From Dechloromonas sp. (GTDB lineage Bacteria; Pseudomonadota; Gammaproteobacteria; Burkholderiales; Rhodocyclaceae): 39,797 nucleotides of DNA. Made by a program: the position numbers and the translations under genes. Each line of letters begins with the position of its first letter. Positions within the stretch are counted from its first letter, which is position 1. Under the pieces are notes generated by a model. It was not told the origin of the DNA. It searched no databases and worked only from the letters and a program-made list of their open reading frames with translations. Positions 1 to 7,742 of this stretch are shown piece by piece. The stretch is taken from NCBI GenBank assembly GCA_011391255.1, contig JAABQV010000023.1, positions 1-39,797 of the forward strand. Reading direction: 5' to 3'.

Positions 1-187
1 ATAGGTTCTTGATGAGATCAGTCGCCGAACATTTGTTGTCAGTTACAACCTGATCGAAAGCAGATAGAAGAACAGAAACACCCGGAGAGTCCTTCGTCAA
101 TTCTGCTGACTTACCTTCAAGTTTTGCCAGTTGTGCTTTGTGATAAGCGATCAGTTCTGCTGGTGTCTTCTTCTTGGCTACCATCAT
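1..187 (-). CDS. Unknown protein, N-terminal part only (cut by window start)
   Basis: An open frame reads leftward from tandem ATG codons at 187 and 184 and leaves the window without a stop, giving about 62 residues. A good Shine-Dalgarno sequence (AGGAG) lies four to five bases before the first ATG, which supports a real start. The product begins MMVAKKKTPAEL, is rich in lysine at the N-terminus and then looks helical and soluble; no signal peptide or membrane segment is seen. I do not recognise the family. Base composition is more AT-rich than in the neighbouring housekeeping genes. Together with its position beside a tRNA-Gly gene and a second tRNA-Gly 3' end, this makes an acquired origin possible but unproven. 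Confidence 0.55.
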   Translation of the reverse strand, partial: MMVAKKKTPAELIAYHKAQLAKLEGKSAELTKDSPGVSVLLSAFDQVVTDNKCSATDLIKNL

Positions 188-247
188 TTTTCTCCTGTCA
201 AAATAATCCCGACCATCATACATCGATGAGGTCACAGGGTTCGAGTG

Positions 248-275
248 TTGAACCCCACAATGTGTACGCTAGAAT
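248..275 (+). promoter_or_regulatory. Sigma-70-type promoter of tRNA-Gly
   Basis: TTGAAC (248-253) and TAGAAT (270-275) are separated by 16 bases, a good match to -35 and -10 hexamers, followed by a GC-rich stretch as is usual for stable-RNA promoters. The tRNA begins at 294, about 11 bases after the expected transcription start. An inverted repeat GGGTTC/GAACCC (237-242 and 250-255) overlaps the -35 element. Confidence 0.6.
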
Positions 276-293
276 GCCGACCTAGTGGACAAG

Positions 294-367
294 GCGGGTG
301 TAGTTTAATGGTAGAACTTTTGGTTCCCAACCAAATAACGAGGGTTCGATTCCCTTCACCCGCTCCA
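294..367 (+). tRNA. tRNA-Gly (anticodon CCC)
   Basis: A complete cloverleaf can be folded by eye. The acceptor stem pairs GCGGGTG (294-300) with CACCCGC. The D arm has the AATGGTA loop, and the anticodon stem TTTGG/CCAAA encloses TTCCCAA, so the anticodon is CCC. The T arm has the TTCGATT loop, and CCA is encoded at 365-367. It decodes GGG. The D and anticodon stems are weak and AT-rich for this genome, but no pair is broken. Confidence 0.95.
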
Positions 368-410
368 CTTACCTTGTGATGGTTCTCACCCGGTGACTAG
401 CATTCTGTCA

Positions 411-454
411 TTCCCAAGCTAGAGCCGTGGGTTCGATTCCCATCGCCCGCTCCA
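411..454 (+). other. Partial tRNA-Gly 3' half (tRNA remnant or attachment-site-like duplicate)
   Basis: This stretch repeats the 3' half of a glycine tRNA gene. It has an anticodon-loop-like TTCCCAAGCT, a T stem and loop (GTGGG TTCGATT CCCAT, 427-443), a 3' acceptor strand CGCCCGC (444-450) and an encoded TCCA. No GCGGGCG partner for the acceptor strand is found about 75 bases upstream, so the 5' half is missing and the copy should not be a working tRNA. It resembles tRNA-Gly more generally than a direct copy of the gene at 294-367, since the T stem and acceptor differ at several positions. Such 3' ends are often left by integration or deletion at tRNA genes; here that is inference. Confidence 0.6.
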
Positions 455-476
455 GAATTTCAGGCAATCGGGAAAT

Positions 477-3400
477 CTAAGCAGATTGCTTCGCCAGCCA
501 CCTTGTCAATGTTTTGTAGAGCAGTTCCGGTCTAACCGGCTTGGCGATGAAATCATTCATCCCCGCCTCGAAGCAGCGGGCTTTGTCCTCGATGAACGCA
601 TTTGCGGTCATCGCCAGAATCGGAACCTCCCGACCATTCGGCAGTTGCCGGATTTCCCGCGTTGCATCGAGACCGTCAAGCACCGGCATCTGCATGTCCA
701 TCAGGATCAGGTCGTAACTGCCGCCGCGCACCTTGTCGACAGCAAGCCGGCCATTTTCTGCAAGATCGACATTCAGTCCGACATCCTCAAGCAGTATTTG
801 TGCTATTTCCCGGTTGATCGGCTCATCTTCTACCAGCAGAATGCGCTTGCCGGCGTGCTTGCGCTGGATCGTCAGCTCAGCCTCATCCGTTTCACTAGTG
901 ACCGCTTCTTTGTCAGTAGCGGGATTCTTTCTGAGCGTTGCCGTGAACCAGAAGGTACTGCCCGAGCCAACGCTGCTGCTTGCGCCGGCGCTTCCTCCCA
1001 TCAATCCGGCTATTTTCCTGGTAATGGCGAGGCCCAATCCAGTGCCGCCATATTTGCGAGTGGTTGAATTGTCAGCCTGCTCGAAGTCCTCAAAGAGCTT
1101 GGCAAGCACTTCGGGCGGGATACCGACGCCGGTGTCCTCAACCTCGAACCGAAGGACTGCGGATTCAGCGGTTTGGGATGTAAGCTTGACGCGCAGGGTG
1201 ATCTGCCCGTGGTCGGTGAATTTGATCGCATTCGTGGTGTAGTTGAGCAAGGCTTGTTGGAGCCGGGTGGGATCACCGAGAAGGTTGCGCGGCAGATCGA
1301 GGGTTTCGATATTGAGTGCCAAACCCTTTTCCCGGGCTTTCTGAGAAAGCATCGAAGAAATGTTGCCAAGCAGGGACTCGACATGCAGCGGAACGGCTTC
1401 AAGGGTGAACTTCCCGGCCTCGATTTTGGAGAGATCCAATATCGCATTGATGATTTCGAGCAGGTGGTTGCCAGCCGCCTCCATTTTGTCGAGCTTGTCG
1501 GTTTGTTGCGGCGTCAGGCCCGAGCGACGGAGGATGTGCGCCATGCCGGTGATGGCGTTGAGTGGCGTTCTGATCTCATGGCTCATGTTGGCGAGGAACG
1601 CACTTTTGGCGATGTTTGCGGTTTCAGCGGCTTGCTTGGCTAGATTCAATGCGTTCTCAGCAGCTTTGCGCGCCGAGATTTCAGTGATGAAGGTGATGAA
1701 GCGTCCGGGCCTTGCCGCTTTTGCCGGTAACAGGTAACCGACGACTTCAACCGGAATTAGCCTTCCATCCTTTGCTCTTTGGGTGGTTTCAAAATGGGCT
1801 GAACCGGAGGAGAACATGCGATCGGTATTCTCCTTGAAATCTCCCTCCGAGAAATTGGGATCAATGTCAGGCACTTTGAGCGCCAGCATTTCGGCAACGG
1901 AATAGCCCAGCATTCCAGCGGCGTGCTCATTTACATAAACGAGGTTGCCCTGTGAGGTGTCTGCCCAATGGATGCCAATGCCAGCCCGATCCATGGCAAA
2001 TTGCGTATCGTAGAGTTCACCGCTGCGCCGCTCAACGAGTTCTTCCAACTCGGCTTTGTGCTGCTCCAAAGCACGTTGGGCATTCTTTTGTTCGGTGATG
2101 TCGTCGTATACACCGAGGATGCCGATAATCTCACCGGCATTATTCTTCAGTGGCATCTTGGAGGTGCGCAGCCAGATCGTGCTGCCATCCTGAGTACTTT
2201 GTGGTTCTTCGTACAGTAGCTGCGCGATGCCGGATTCAATGACCCGAAAATCGTCGGCACGATACAGCGCCGCATTTTCTGCCCAGCTCATAGCGAAATC
2301 ATCTTTGCCGAGCAAGTCTTGCGGGCTGCTTTTTCCGGCATCTTTGGCAAAGGTGGGATTGCAGCCCAGGTAGCGCAATTCTCTATCTTTCCAGAAGATA
2401 CGTACGGGTGTTATGTCGATAATTGTTTGCAACAGCCGTTTTGATTCCTGCAGTGCAAACTCGCCTTGTTTGCGACCGGTGATGTCACGGGACGAACGGA
2501 AGATGAAGGTTTGTCCGTCAAGCGTTACCGGCACCCTGCTGACCTCAACGTAGACGAGGCTGCCATCCTTGCGCCGGTGGCTCGTCTCGAAAGCGAGCTT
2601 GCCTTCACCGGCGATTAATTGCGCGGTGCTGTTACGTGTCTCGCTGGCATCGAGATCTCCGTCCAGCTGCGAGATATTCATACCGATGATTTCTGCGCGG
2701 GAATAGCCGAGCATGCTGCAGAACGAAGCGCTGGCTTCCTTAATGGTGCCATCCGAATCCGTGATATGAATGCCGTCGCTGGCATTGCGCAGAAACGCCG
2801 AGTTTTTCTCGGCTTCCGTTCGCTTGGCTTCGCGAGAGGCAATCTGCTGGCGGGCCAGGCTAAGCGCAAAGAGCAGTCCGAGCAACAACATCAGTGAACT
2901 GACGATGAACAAAAAGGTGATCAGGAGTTGCTTGGCCCGCAAAGATGCCTTCGTAACAGACTGCGAAAAGCCGGTCATCAGGGGCGTCACCGCCTGATTG
3001 ATTTTGTCCAGCTCGAGAAGAAATCCTTCGCTGTCTACATCAAGCAGGTTGCCACTGTTGATTTTCTCGTGCGCCAATTGCCCAAGAGAGAACAGTTTTT
3101 CGACCTGAGCATCCGCTGCAGCCCAGAAGCCAATTGAATCGGCCAGGAGCGACGTTTTGCCAAAATTGCGATACAGCCAAATAATTCCGGGAACATCCTC
3201 GGGGCGGTTTCCACCTTCAATAAAGCCCTGATGGGTGATTTCAAGGTCTGGTTCATTCTGATCCAGTGCGAGTCTAGCCTTGCGATCACCCATGGGCATC
3301 GAAATGGCCTCGATGAATTGCTGGTATTCAGTATCGGATTGGGAACGAAGATAAGCCCCAAGCGCAATATGGGCTTGCTTTTGTCCCTTGGAGTAAAGAC

Positions 3401-3563
3401 TTTCTCCACCGACAAACGCCCGTACCGTGGACATGATTTCAAGGCTCAAGGTCATTGCGCCGAGCAGGACGAAAATAATCAGCACAAAGGGCCAAACCGT
3501 CTGAATCGCCAGTCGAACAGCAGACTGTTGATTTTGCTCATTTCGCACGTTGCGGGCGCTCAT
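477..3563 (-). CDS. Hybrid sensor histidine kinase with three PAS domains and a receiver
   Basis: This inner-membrane signalling kinase should autophosphorylate on histidine and pass phosphate to its own receiver. Counted from the ATG at 3563 it has about 1028 residues. The order is: membrane segment 22-41, extracytoplasmic helical sensor about 42-210, membrane segment 213-237, three PAS domains (about 255-365, 377-493, 515-633), HisKA with [10 protein letters not shown] and phospho-acceptor His662, HATPase with N box, DTGVGIPP and GGTGLGLA, and a C-terminal receiver with LLVEDEP and phospho-acceptor Asp956 in LMDMQMP. The frame can be extended to a TTG at 3644, but that start lacks a clear ribosome site and adds an uncharged odd leader, so I prefer the ATG. 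No partner regulator with an output domain is adjacent, and the stimulus cannot be read from sequence. It is divergent from the CBS gene. Confidence 0.93.
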   Translation of the reverse strand: MSARNVRNEQNQQSAVRLAIQTVWPFVLIIFVLLGAMTLSLEIMSTVRAFVGGESLYSKGQKQAHIALGAYLRSQSDTEYQQFIEAISMPMGDRKARLALDQNEPDLEITHQGFIEGGNRPEDVPGIIWLYRNFGKTSLLADSIGFWAAADAQVEKLFSLGQLAHEKINSGNLLDVDSEGFLLELDKINQAVTPLMTGFSQSVTKASLRAKQLLITFLFIVSSLMLLLGLLFALSLARQQIASREAKRTEAEKNSAFLRNASDGIHITDSDGTIKEASASFCSMLGYSRAEIIGMNISQLDGDLDASETRNSTAQLIAGEGKLAFETSHRRKDGSLVYVEVSRVPVTLDGQTFIFRSSRDITGRKQGEFALQESKRLLQTIIDITPVRIFWKDRELRYLGCNPTFAKDAGKSSPQDLLGKDDFAMSWAENAALYRADDFRVIESGIAQLLYEEPQSTQDGSTIWLRTSKMPLKNNAGEIIGILGVYDDITEQKNAQRALEQHKAELEELVERRSGELYDTQFAMDRAGIGIHWADTSQGNLVYVNEHAAGMLGYSVAEMLALKVPDIDPNFSEGDFKENTDRMFSSGSAHFETTQRAKDGRLIPVEVVGYLLPAKAARPGRFITFITEISARKAAENALNLAKQAAETANIAKSAFLANMSHEIRTPLNAITGMAHILRRSGLTPQQTDKLDKMEAAGNHLLEIINAILDLSKIEAGKFTLEAVPLHVESLLGNISSMLSQKAREKGLALNIETLDLPRNLLGDPTRLQQALLNYTTNAIKFTDHGQITLRVKLTSQTAESAVLRFEVEDTGVGIPPEVLAKLFEDFEQADNSTTRKYGGTGLGLAITRKIAGLMGGSAGASSSVGSGSTFWFTATLRKNPATDKEAVTSETDEAELTIQRKHAGKRILLVEDEPINREIAQILLEDVGLNVDLAENGRLAVDKVRGGSYDLILMDMQMPVLDGLDATREIRQLPNGREVPILAMTANAFIEDKARCFEAGMNDFIAKPVRPELLYKTLTRWLAKQSA

Positions 3564-3706
3564 TAAATTGGCTCGTTTCCAGTTGGCCTGTTTGCCCGTA
3601 GAGAGTCTGCCCGTCGCTAATCCGGAAAATATTCTCAGGCACAAGGAACTCTTGGCAAAGCAAACATGTCAGCAACTTTACGCCTAATACAATCAAGGAG
3701 ACAAGC

Positions 3707-4144
3707 ATGCCTAATCGTCCAGTAATGCAGTTGATTCAGAATCGCGATTTTCTGACCTCGACCCCGGAAAAAACTGTTCGTGCTGTTGCTGTTCACATGA
3801 AACAGTGTGGTGCTGCTGCAGTTCTTGTTGTTGCTGAAAGTGATGGTGTACTGCTCGGGATTTGCACCGAGCGCGATCTGGCCTACAAGGTTCTCGCTGA
3901 TGGACTGGATCCAAAAACGCCGGTTTCCGAGATCATGACCAGGAACCCGCAGGGCGTCAGCCCGGAAAAAACCTTTGGCCACGCCTTGCACTTGATGCAC
4001 GAAGGCGGTTTCCGCCACATGCCGGTGATCGATCCGCAAGGTCGGCCAATCGGCATGATTTCCTCACGCGATGCCCTTGGCTTGGAGATGCATCATTTCC
4101 GCAAGGAGCTTGAGCAGCGCGAGGATCTGACAGAAATTCTCTAA
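3707..4144 (+). CDS. CBS-domain-pair protein
   Basis: A stand-alone pair of CBS domains (145 residues), about 10-65 and 75-135. Such Bateman modules bind adenine nucleotides and act as energy or ligand sensors. The motifs GICTERDLAYKVL and PIGMISSRDAL are the typical second-strand and helix signatures, and VSEIMTRNPQGVSPEKT starts the second domain. There is no membrane segment or catalytic domain, so it probably acts by binding a partner protein. The start is well supported by AAGGAG shortly before the ATG. The gene is divergent from the hybrid kinase, with about 140 bases between the two preferred starts. Which nucleotide it binds and what it controls are unknown. Confidence 0.9.
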   Translation: MPNRPVMQLIQNRDFLTSTPEKTVRAVAVHMKQCGAAAVLVVAESDGVLLGICTERDLAYKVLADGLDPKTPVSEIMTRNPQGVSPEKTFGHALHLMHEGGFRHMPVIDPQGRPIGMISSRDALGLEMHHFRKELEQREDLTEIL

Positions 4145-4195
4145 CGTTTCTCAGGGGTGTACGCAGTGCCGTGCTCGAATAGAGATTGAATACAG

Positions 4196-4720
4196 GTGCC
4201 GATCTTTTTTGATGCAGGCCTGCTCGGCTTTGCGAATGGGCTGCGAGCCCCCGTTTTAGATGGTTTCTTTTCGCTGCTGACCTGGCTCGGTTCGCTTTGG
4301 GTGTTGCTACCGCTGTCAGAGCTTCTAATACTTTGCTGGCGCGGGCGGGACCGGTGGGGTGCGTGGTACGTTACTGCAAGCTTGCTGTTGGCCAGTTTGA
4401 TGACGTATTTTCTGAAACATGTGATCGACCGCGCCCGCCCCGATCTCTTTCCGCGTCTTGTCGAGTTGCCTGCCGATGCTGCTTTTCCGAGTGCGCATTC
4501 AGCGCAGGCGGCAGCATTTGCACTGGCTCTGATCATCGTCCTTCCCGCGTCCTGGCGCTGGCGAATGGCTGGTGTGTCAGCTGTTTTGGTTTTAGCTGTC
4601 GGATTCTCGCGGATTTATCTTCAAGTGCATTGGCCAACGGACGTTTTGGCCGGCTACGCGACCGGAGTGGTGGCTGCGCTGACGGCGCTGTTTCTCAAAC
4701 GCCGTCTTTGCGAAGCTTAG
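4196..4720 (+). CDS. PAP2-family membrane phosphatase
   Basis: An integral membrane acid phosphatase of the PAP2 superfamily (174 residues), probably acting on lipid phosphates such as undecaprenyl pyrophosphate or phosphatidylglycerol phosphate. All three signature blocks are present: K74 with RARP at 79-82, PSAHS at 98-102 (alanine replaces the usual glycine of PSGH), and SRIYLQVHWPTD at 138-149 with catalytic His145 and Asp149. Four to five hydrophobic segments surround them. The start is GTG with a modest AGAG ribosome site; no better ATG exists in frame. The stop overlaps the end of the convergent S24-like gene by four bases. The substrate cannot be told from sequence. Confidence 0.88.
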   Translation: MPIFFDAGLLGFANGLRAPVLDGFFSLLTWLGSLWVLLPLSELLILCWRGRDRWGAWYVTASLLLASLMTYFLKHVIDRARPDLFPRLVELPADAAFPSAHSAQAAAFALALIIVLPASWRWRMAGVSAVLVLAVGFSRIYLQVHWPTDVLAGYATGVVAALTALFLKRRLCEA

Positions 4721-5103
4721 ACGTAATATTTTTTCTCTGATTTACTGGGTCGACCGGACTTCTTCTTCATGATCACCACACCCCTGATGCCATCCAGACT
4801 TTCGATGGGCTGATCGGGATAGGCTGGATTCAGGGCATGCAGTGACCAAGCCGCGTCGTGCTTGATCAGCTGGCGGAAAGTGTATTCCTCGTTTTGGAAA
4901 GCGACGACATATGACCCGTCCCTGGCCAGGCCTTCGGGCTCGACGATGATTATTTCGCGATCCATGAACTCGGGCTCCATGCTGTCGCCAAGCACCATCA
5001 GGGCAAAGGCTTCAGCCTCCGAGCAGGAGCCGCCGGGGCTCTCATCAGTGCGCGCCGGAGCAGAGACGACCGGGATATTGATTGCTTTTCGTTTGCTTTC
5101 CAT
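4717..5103 (-). CDS. S24 (LexA/CI-like) peptidase-fold protein without DNA-binding domain
   Basis: The 128-residue product matches the C-terminal half of LexA/CI-type proteins. It has LGDSMEPEF with the nucleophile-position Ser41, then a beta-rich stretch ending in EEYTFRQLIK, and LNPAYPDQPI. In active relatives the TF-K-KL position holds the catalytic lysine; here it is Arg77. No helix-turn-helix precedes the domain: the frame extends upstream to 5241, but that part overlaps the neighbouring gene and looks non-coding. The ATG at 5103 is therefore taken, although its ribosome site is weak. The C-terminus is strongly basic (KKKSGRPSKSEKK). It may be a degenerate sensor or regulator rather than a self-cleaving repressor. 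It lies 43 bases after a small gene on the same strand, so the two may be co-transcribed. Confidence 0.75.
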   Translation of the reverse strand: MESKRKAINIPVVSAPARTDESPGGSCSEAEAFALMVLGDSMEPEFMDREIIIVEPEGLARDGSYVVAFQNEEYTFRQLIKHDAAWSLHALNPAYPDQPIESLDGIRGVVIMKKKSGRPSKSEKKYYV

Positions 5104-5146
5104 GCCAATTCCGTAAAGAGGGGTTTTGATCAAGGCGAACGCCGGC

Positions 5147-5428
5147 TCAATTCGGTTTGCGCGTTGGCTTGGGCATGGCGACGAGCTTGCTTTCCGGCGG
5201 TTCGTCCGTGTAGTAGGGCTTTTCGTTGTCGGAGAGGCCACCCATCAGGGCGAGTTCCCGCTCGCGTTCGGCGATCAGTCCGAAGAGGTCGCGAATTTCA
5301 TCGATTGTGCTTTGTTGAAAGGGATGGGGCGTGCCGTGCGCCGGCATGGCGTCCTTGACGATATTGCCCAATACCTTGCGCAGCACGCGCAGGATGCGTT
5401 GTTCTTTAGATTCCTGACCAATGTTCAA
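5147..5428 (-). CDS. Small hypothetical protein upstream of the S24-like gene
   Basis: A 93-residue soluble protein I cannot assign. It begins MNIGQESKEQRIL from a TTG codon with GGAG about nine bases upstream, and no in-frame ATG offers a longer form. The first 75 residues are predicted mostly helical (RVLRKVLGNIVK and IDEIRDLFGLIAERERELA), followed by a proline- and lysine-rich tail (PKPTRKPN). There is no signal peptide or membrane segment. It is followed after 43 bases by the S24-like gene on the same strand, which suggests joint expression. Coding is inferred from amino-acid composition, the ribosome site and the absence of a better frame. Confidence 0.65.
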   Translation of the reverse strand: MNIGQESKEQRILRVLRKVLGNIVKDAMPAHGTPHPFQQSTIDEIRDLFGLIAERERELALMGGLSDNEKPYYTDEPPESKLVAMPKPTRKPN

Positions 5429-5546
5429 TTGAGTGCTCCATATAAGGGTAAGGTGATGGAGCCAAGGTACAGCACTCCGGCGTTCTGCGCCAGAGATGTG
5501 GCCACTTGTGCATCCGATTCGTTTGCTAAAGGTGTCTTAGCGCGCT

Positions 5547-6179
5547 TCAGTCGAGCAGCTTGCGTTGTTCGAGAAACTTCTCAAGGATCTCCAACCGGGC
5601 AATCGGGTCTTCCAGCTCAAGCAGTTTTTGCTTGGCGAGATTCGGGATCGGCAGGACTTCAGTGATCCGGTAACCAACCCATTCTGCCTCGTCGAGCGCA
5701 TGCGGCTCGGGAATGCGCTCGCTACCGAGATCCTTGATAATGCGTTGCAGTAGCGGCAACAGACGTTGGCGTTCTGCGGGTAGTGGCAGCGGGCCGTTAT
5801 TGGGGATGACTTCGACCCTGGCGCTGAGTGACTGGTTGGTGCCGCTTGCCTGCTCAAGGATGCGGAAGCGCTTGCGGCCGCGCGCGGTAATTTGCAGGAT
5901 GCCAAGCTGTTCCATTTCCCAGTCGGTGATTTCAGCCAGGGTGCCGACCTGGTGTGGGCTGGCGGCATTGCCGGTTTCGCCACCTTGATCGATCAGACAA
6001 ATGCCGAAGGGCTTGTTTTCCTTCATGCAGGCGGCGGCCATGTCGAGGTAGCGCTGCTCGAAGAGGCGCAAGGGCAGGACGCTGCCAGGGAAAAGAACGG
6101 TATTGAGCGGGAAGAGTGCAATGCTGAGGACTTCGATGCTGGCCGCCTCAGCCGAACGCGAGTAGTCAAACCAGCCCAT
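5547..6179 (-). CDS. LON N-terminal (substrate-binding) domain protein
   Basis: A 210-residue stand-alone LON substrate-binding domain protein without the AAA or protease parts of Lon. Family features are LSIALFPLNTVLFPGSVLPLR near residues 18-38, the FEQRYLDM segment, VGTLAEITDWE and a helical C-terminal region. Such proteins are common in Proteobacteria; their role, perhaps protein binding in quality control, is not established. The ATG overlaps the stop of ubiX by one base (TAATG), so translation is probably coupled. About 118 bases with no obvious gene follow its stop. Confidence 0.88.
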   Translation of the reverse strand: MGWFDYSRSAEAASIEVLSIALFPLNTVLFPGSVLPLRLFEQRYLDMAAACMKENKPFGICLIDQGGETGNAASPHQVGTLAEITDWEMEQLGILQITARGRKRFRILEQASGTNQSLSARVEVIPNNGPLPLPAERQRLLPLLQRIIKDLGSERIPEPHALDEAEWVGYRITEVLPIPNLAKQKLLELEDPIARLEILEKFLEQRKLLD

Positions 6180-6784
6180 TATTCGCCCCAGCGACGGATC
6201 AGTTGATGCGGGACGGCGAGTTGATCGAGGATGCGGGCGACGACGAAGTCGATGATGTCATCCACGGTTTTTGGATGGTGGTAAAAGCCGGGGCTGGGCG
6301 GCAGGATGACGGCGCCAGCGCGTGAAAGGCGCAGCATGTTTTCAAGATGGATGGCCGAAAACGGGGTTTCACGTGGAACGAGGATTAGTTTGCGGCCTTC
6401 TTTCAATACTACGTCGGCGGCGCGTTCGATCAGTTTTTCGGCAAGGCCCTGAGCGATCGCGGCCATGGTGCCCATGGTGCACGGGCAAATCACCATCGCG
6501 TCGGGCGGGTTCGAGCCGGATGCCATCGGCGCAAACCATTCTTCGCGACCAAAAACCGTGAGGTTTTCCGGGTTGACCGCAGGAAAGCGTTCAAGCAGGG
6601 CTAGTTTTGTATCGGCCGGGCGCGAATGCAGCTCGAAATTCATTTCCTGCTTGGCAACAATCTGCGCCGCTTGCGAATAAAGCAACTGAACTTTGCAGCC
6701 GGCGTCCAGCAGGCATTCGAGCAGGCGCAGCCCGTAAGGCATGCCGGAGGCGCCGGTGAGCGCGAGGCAAATGGTTTTAGGCAC
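6179..6784 (-). CDS. ubiX: UbiX flavin prenyltransferase
   Basis: UbiX joins dimethylallyl monophosphate to reduced FMN, making the prenylated flavin cofactor of UbiD-type decarboxylases needed in ubiquinone synthesis and often in anaerobic aromatic metabolism. The 201-residue product has the N-terminal LALTGASGMPYGLRLLE flavin-binding segment (7-23), CPCTMGTMAAIA (100-111) and the conserved VPRETPFSAIHLENM block (136-150). Length is normal for the family. The gene overlaps the membrane-protein gene upstream by eight bases and the LON-domain gene downstream by one. No ubiD lies in the window. The other quinone genes here, ubiUVT, are about 11 kb away. Confidence 0.95.
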   Translation of the reverse strand: MPKTICLALTGASGMPYGLRLLECLLDAGCKVQLLYSQAAQIVAKQEMNFELHSRPADTKLALLERFPAVNPENLTVFGREEWFAPMASGSNPPDAMVICPCTMGTMAAIAQGLAEKLIERAADVVLKEGRKLILVPRETPFSAIHLENMLRLSRAGAVILPPSPGFYHHPKTVDDIIDFVVARILDQLAVPHQLIRRWGE

Positions 6785-7319
6785 TGGGTGAAGGCTCCGG
6801 GTGGGATTGCAGATCAGCGAGCAGTTTAGTGGCGATCAGGCCGTTGATGGTTCCAAAAATTAGCGCTGCCGCTGCGAAAACCGGCGTCAGCAGGAAAACG
6901 CCGTCATGCGGGATCAGCCACAGCCGCGCCAGCAGCAGTTGGCCGCCGATGTGGGCAAAGGCCGCGAAAATACTCAGGCTGACCGGCCCGAACCAGCGCT
7001 CCGGCAAATGGCGGGCGATGCCAAGTGTGGCAAGGCTGAAGACGGTGCCGGTGAGTGCGAGGAAGAAGCCGGGGGCGAGGAAGTAGCCAAGCAGCAGGCT
7101 GCCGGCCAGTACGCGCAGCCCGCTGACCCAGACGGCGGTTGCCCAGCCGTAGCGCATCAGCACAATCAGCGTGATGATATTGGCCAGCCCCGGCTTGACC
7201 CCGGGCAAGGGGCTGGGGATTGCCGCATCGACCAGTGACAAGCCGACGGCGGCCGTCGCCAGCCAGGCGATGCGGCGGTCTTCGTCGGTGACCTTGAGCT
7301 CAATAACTGATCGAGTCAT
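6777..7319 (-). CDS. Gx transporter family membrane protein
   Basis: A 180-residue integral membrane protein with about five to six hydrophobic segments. The segment SLVDAAIPSPLPGVKPGLAN with the following IITLIVLMRYG is characteristic of the Gx transporter family, whose members are sometimes labelled heptaprenyl diphosphate synthase component I. The family resembles small substrate-binding membrane components of ECF-type transporters, and its substrate is not known. It starts 20 bases inside the end of the NusG-II gene and overlaps ubiX by eight bases, so the three genes form one transcription unit. Pairing with a NusG-II protein is a recurring arrangement for this family. Confidence 0.85.
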   Translation of the reverse strand: MTRSVIELKVTDEDRRIAWLATAAVGLSLVDAAIPSPLPGVKPGLANIITLIVLMRYGWATAVWVSGLRVLAGSLLLGYFLAPGFFLALTGTVFSLATLGIARHLPERWFGPVSLSIFAAFAHIGGQLLLARLWLIPHDGVFLLTPVFAAAALIFGTINGLIATKLLADLQSHPEPSPSA

Positions 7320-7674
7320 AGACCTTGGTGCGTCCGGTAATTTGCAGGCTGACGCGGTTGGGCGCGCAGATGGCGATTTCGCCAGGGCGCATCAGCCAGC
7401 CCTGACGGACGCAATATTGACGCGGGCCGGGGTCGGCAACGACGCGGGCGCGGCCGGGTTCAATGGCGATCAGGGTTGACCCAAGCGGGCCGGGGACTTC
7501 AAGTTGGCGTTTGCTGCGCAGATCAAGCTCGGCGAAAACCTGGCCGTTCTGGCGGACGATGGCGCGATCAGCAAGGCCTCCCTGCCAGAACAAGGGAAAG
7601 CTGACGCCGACAAGCAGGACACCGAGCACGATAACCAGCCAGTCGCCGGGCTTGATGAGCGCCAGCCAGTGCAT
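7300..7674 (-). CDS. NusG domain II-containing membrane-anchored protein
   Basis: A 124-residue protein with one N-terminal membrane segment (about 10-30, DWLVIVLGVLLVGVSFPLFW) followed by a NusG-II-type beta domain facing outward, judged by spacing and by RQYCVRQGWLMRPGEIAICAP. Despite the name it is not the transcription factor NusG. Its function is unknown, though in several bacteria it sits beside the Gx transporter, as here. The longer open frame up to 7812 runs through the palindromic repeat at 7691-7731 and into rapZ, so the ATG at 7674 is preferred. It ends 20 bases inside the next gene. Confidence 0.8.
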   Translation of the reverse strand: MHWLALIKPGDWLVIVLGVLLVGVSFPLFWQGGLADRAIVRQNGQVFAELDLRSKRQLEVPGPLGSTLIAIEPGRARVVADPGPRQYCVRQGWLMRPGEIAICAPNRVSLQITGRTKVYDSISY

Positions 7675-7690
7675 CCGCTTTAGCGCTCGG

Positions 7691-7731
7691 CTCCCCTCTC
7701 CCGCCAGCGGGAGAGGGGTTGGGGGAGAGGG
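7691..7731. repeat. REP-like palindromic repeat
   Basis: A perfect 11-base inverted repeat (7693-7703 and 7708-7718) with a CCAG loop is followed by a G-rich copy of the same motif (TTGGGGGAGAGGG). This pyrimidine/purine palindrome type recurs in intergenic DNA of many Proteobacteria. It lies between rapZ and the NusG-II gene and could fold in the transcript of either strand. There is no U tract, so it is not a standard terminator. Confidence 0.7.
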
Positions 7732-7742
7732 TGTCTCATGCC

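Noticed and set aside
376..454. Second complete tRNA-Gly
   Set aside because: Only the 3' half can be recognised. No 5' acceptor strand pairs with CGCCCGC, so it is listed as a remnant.
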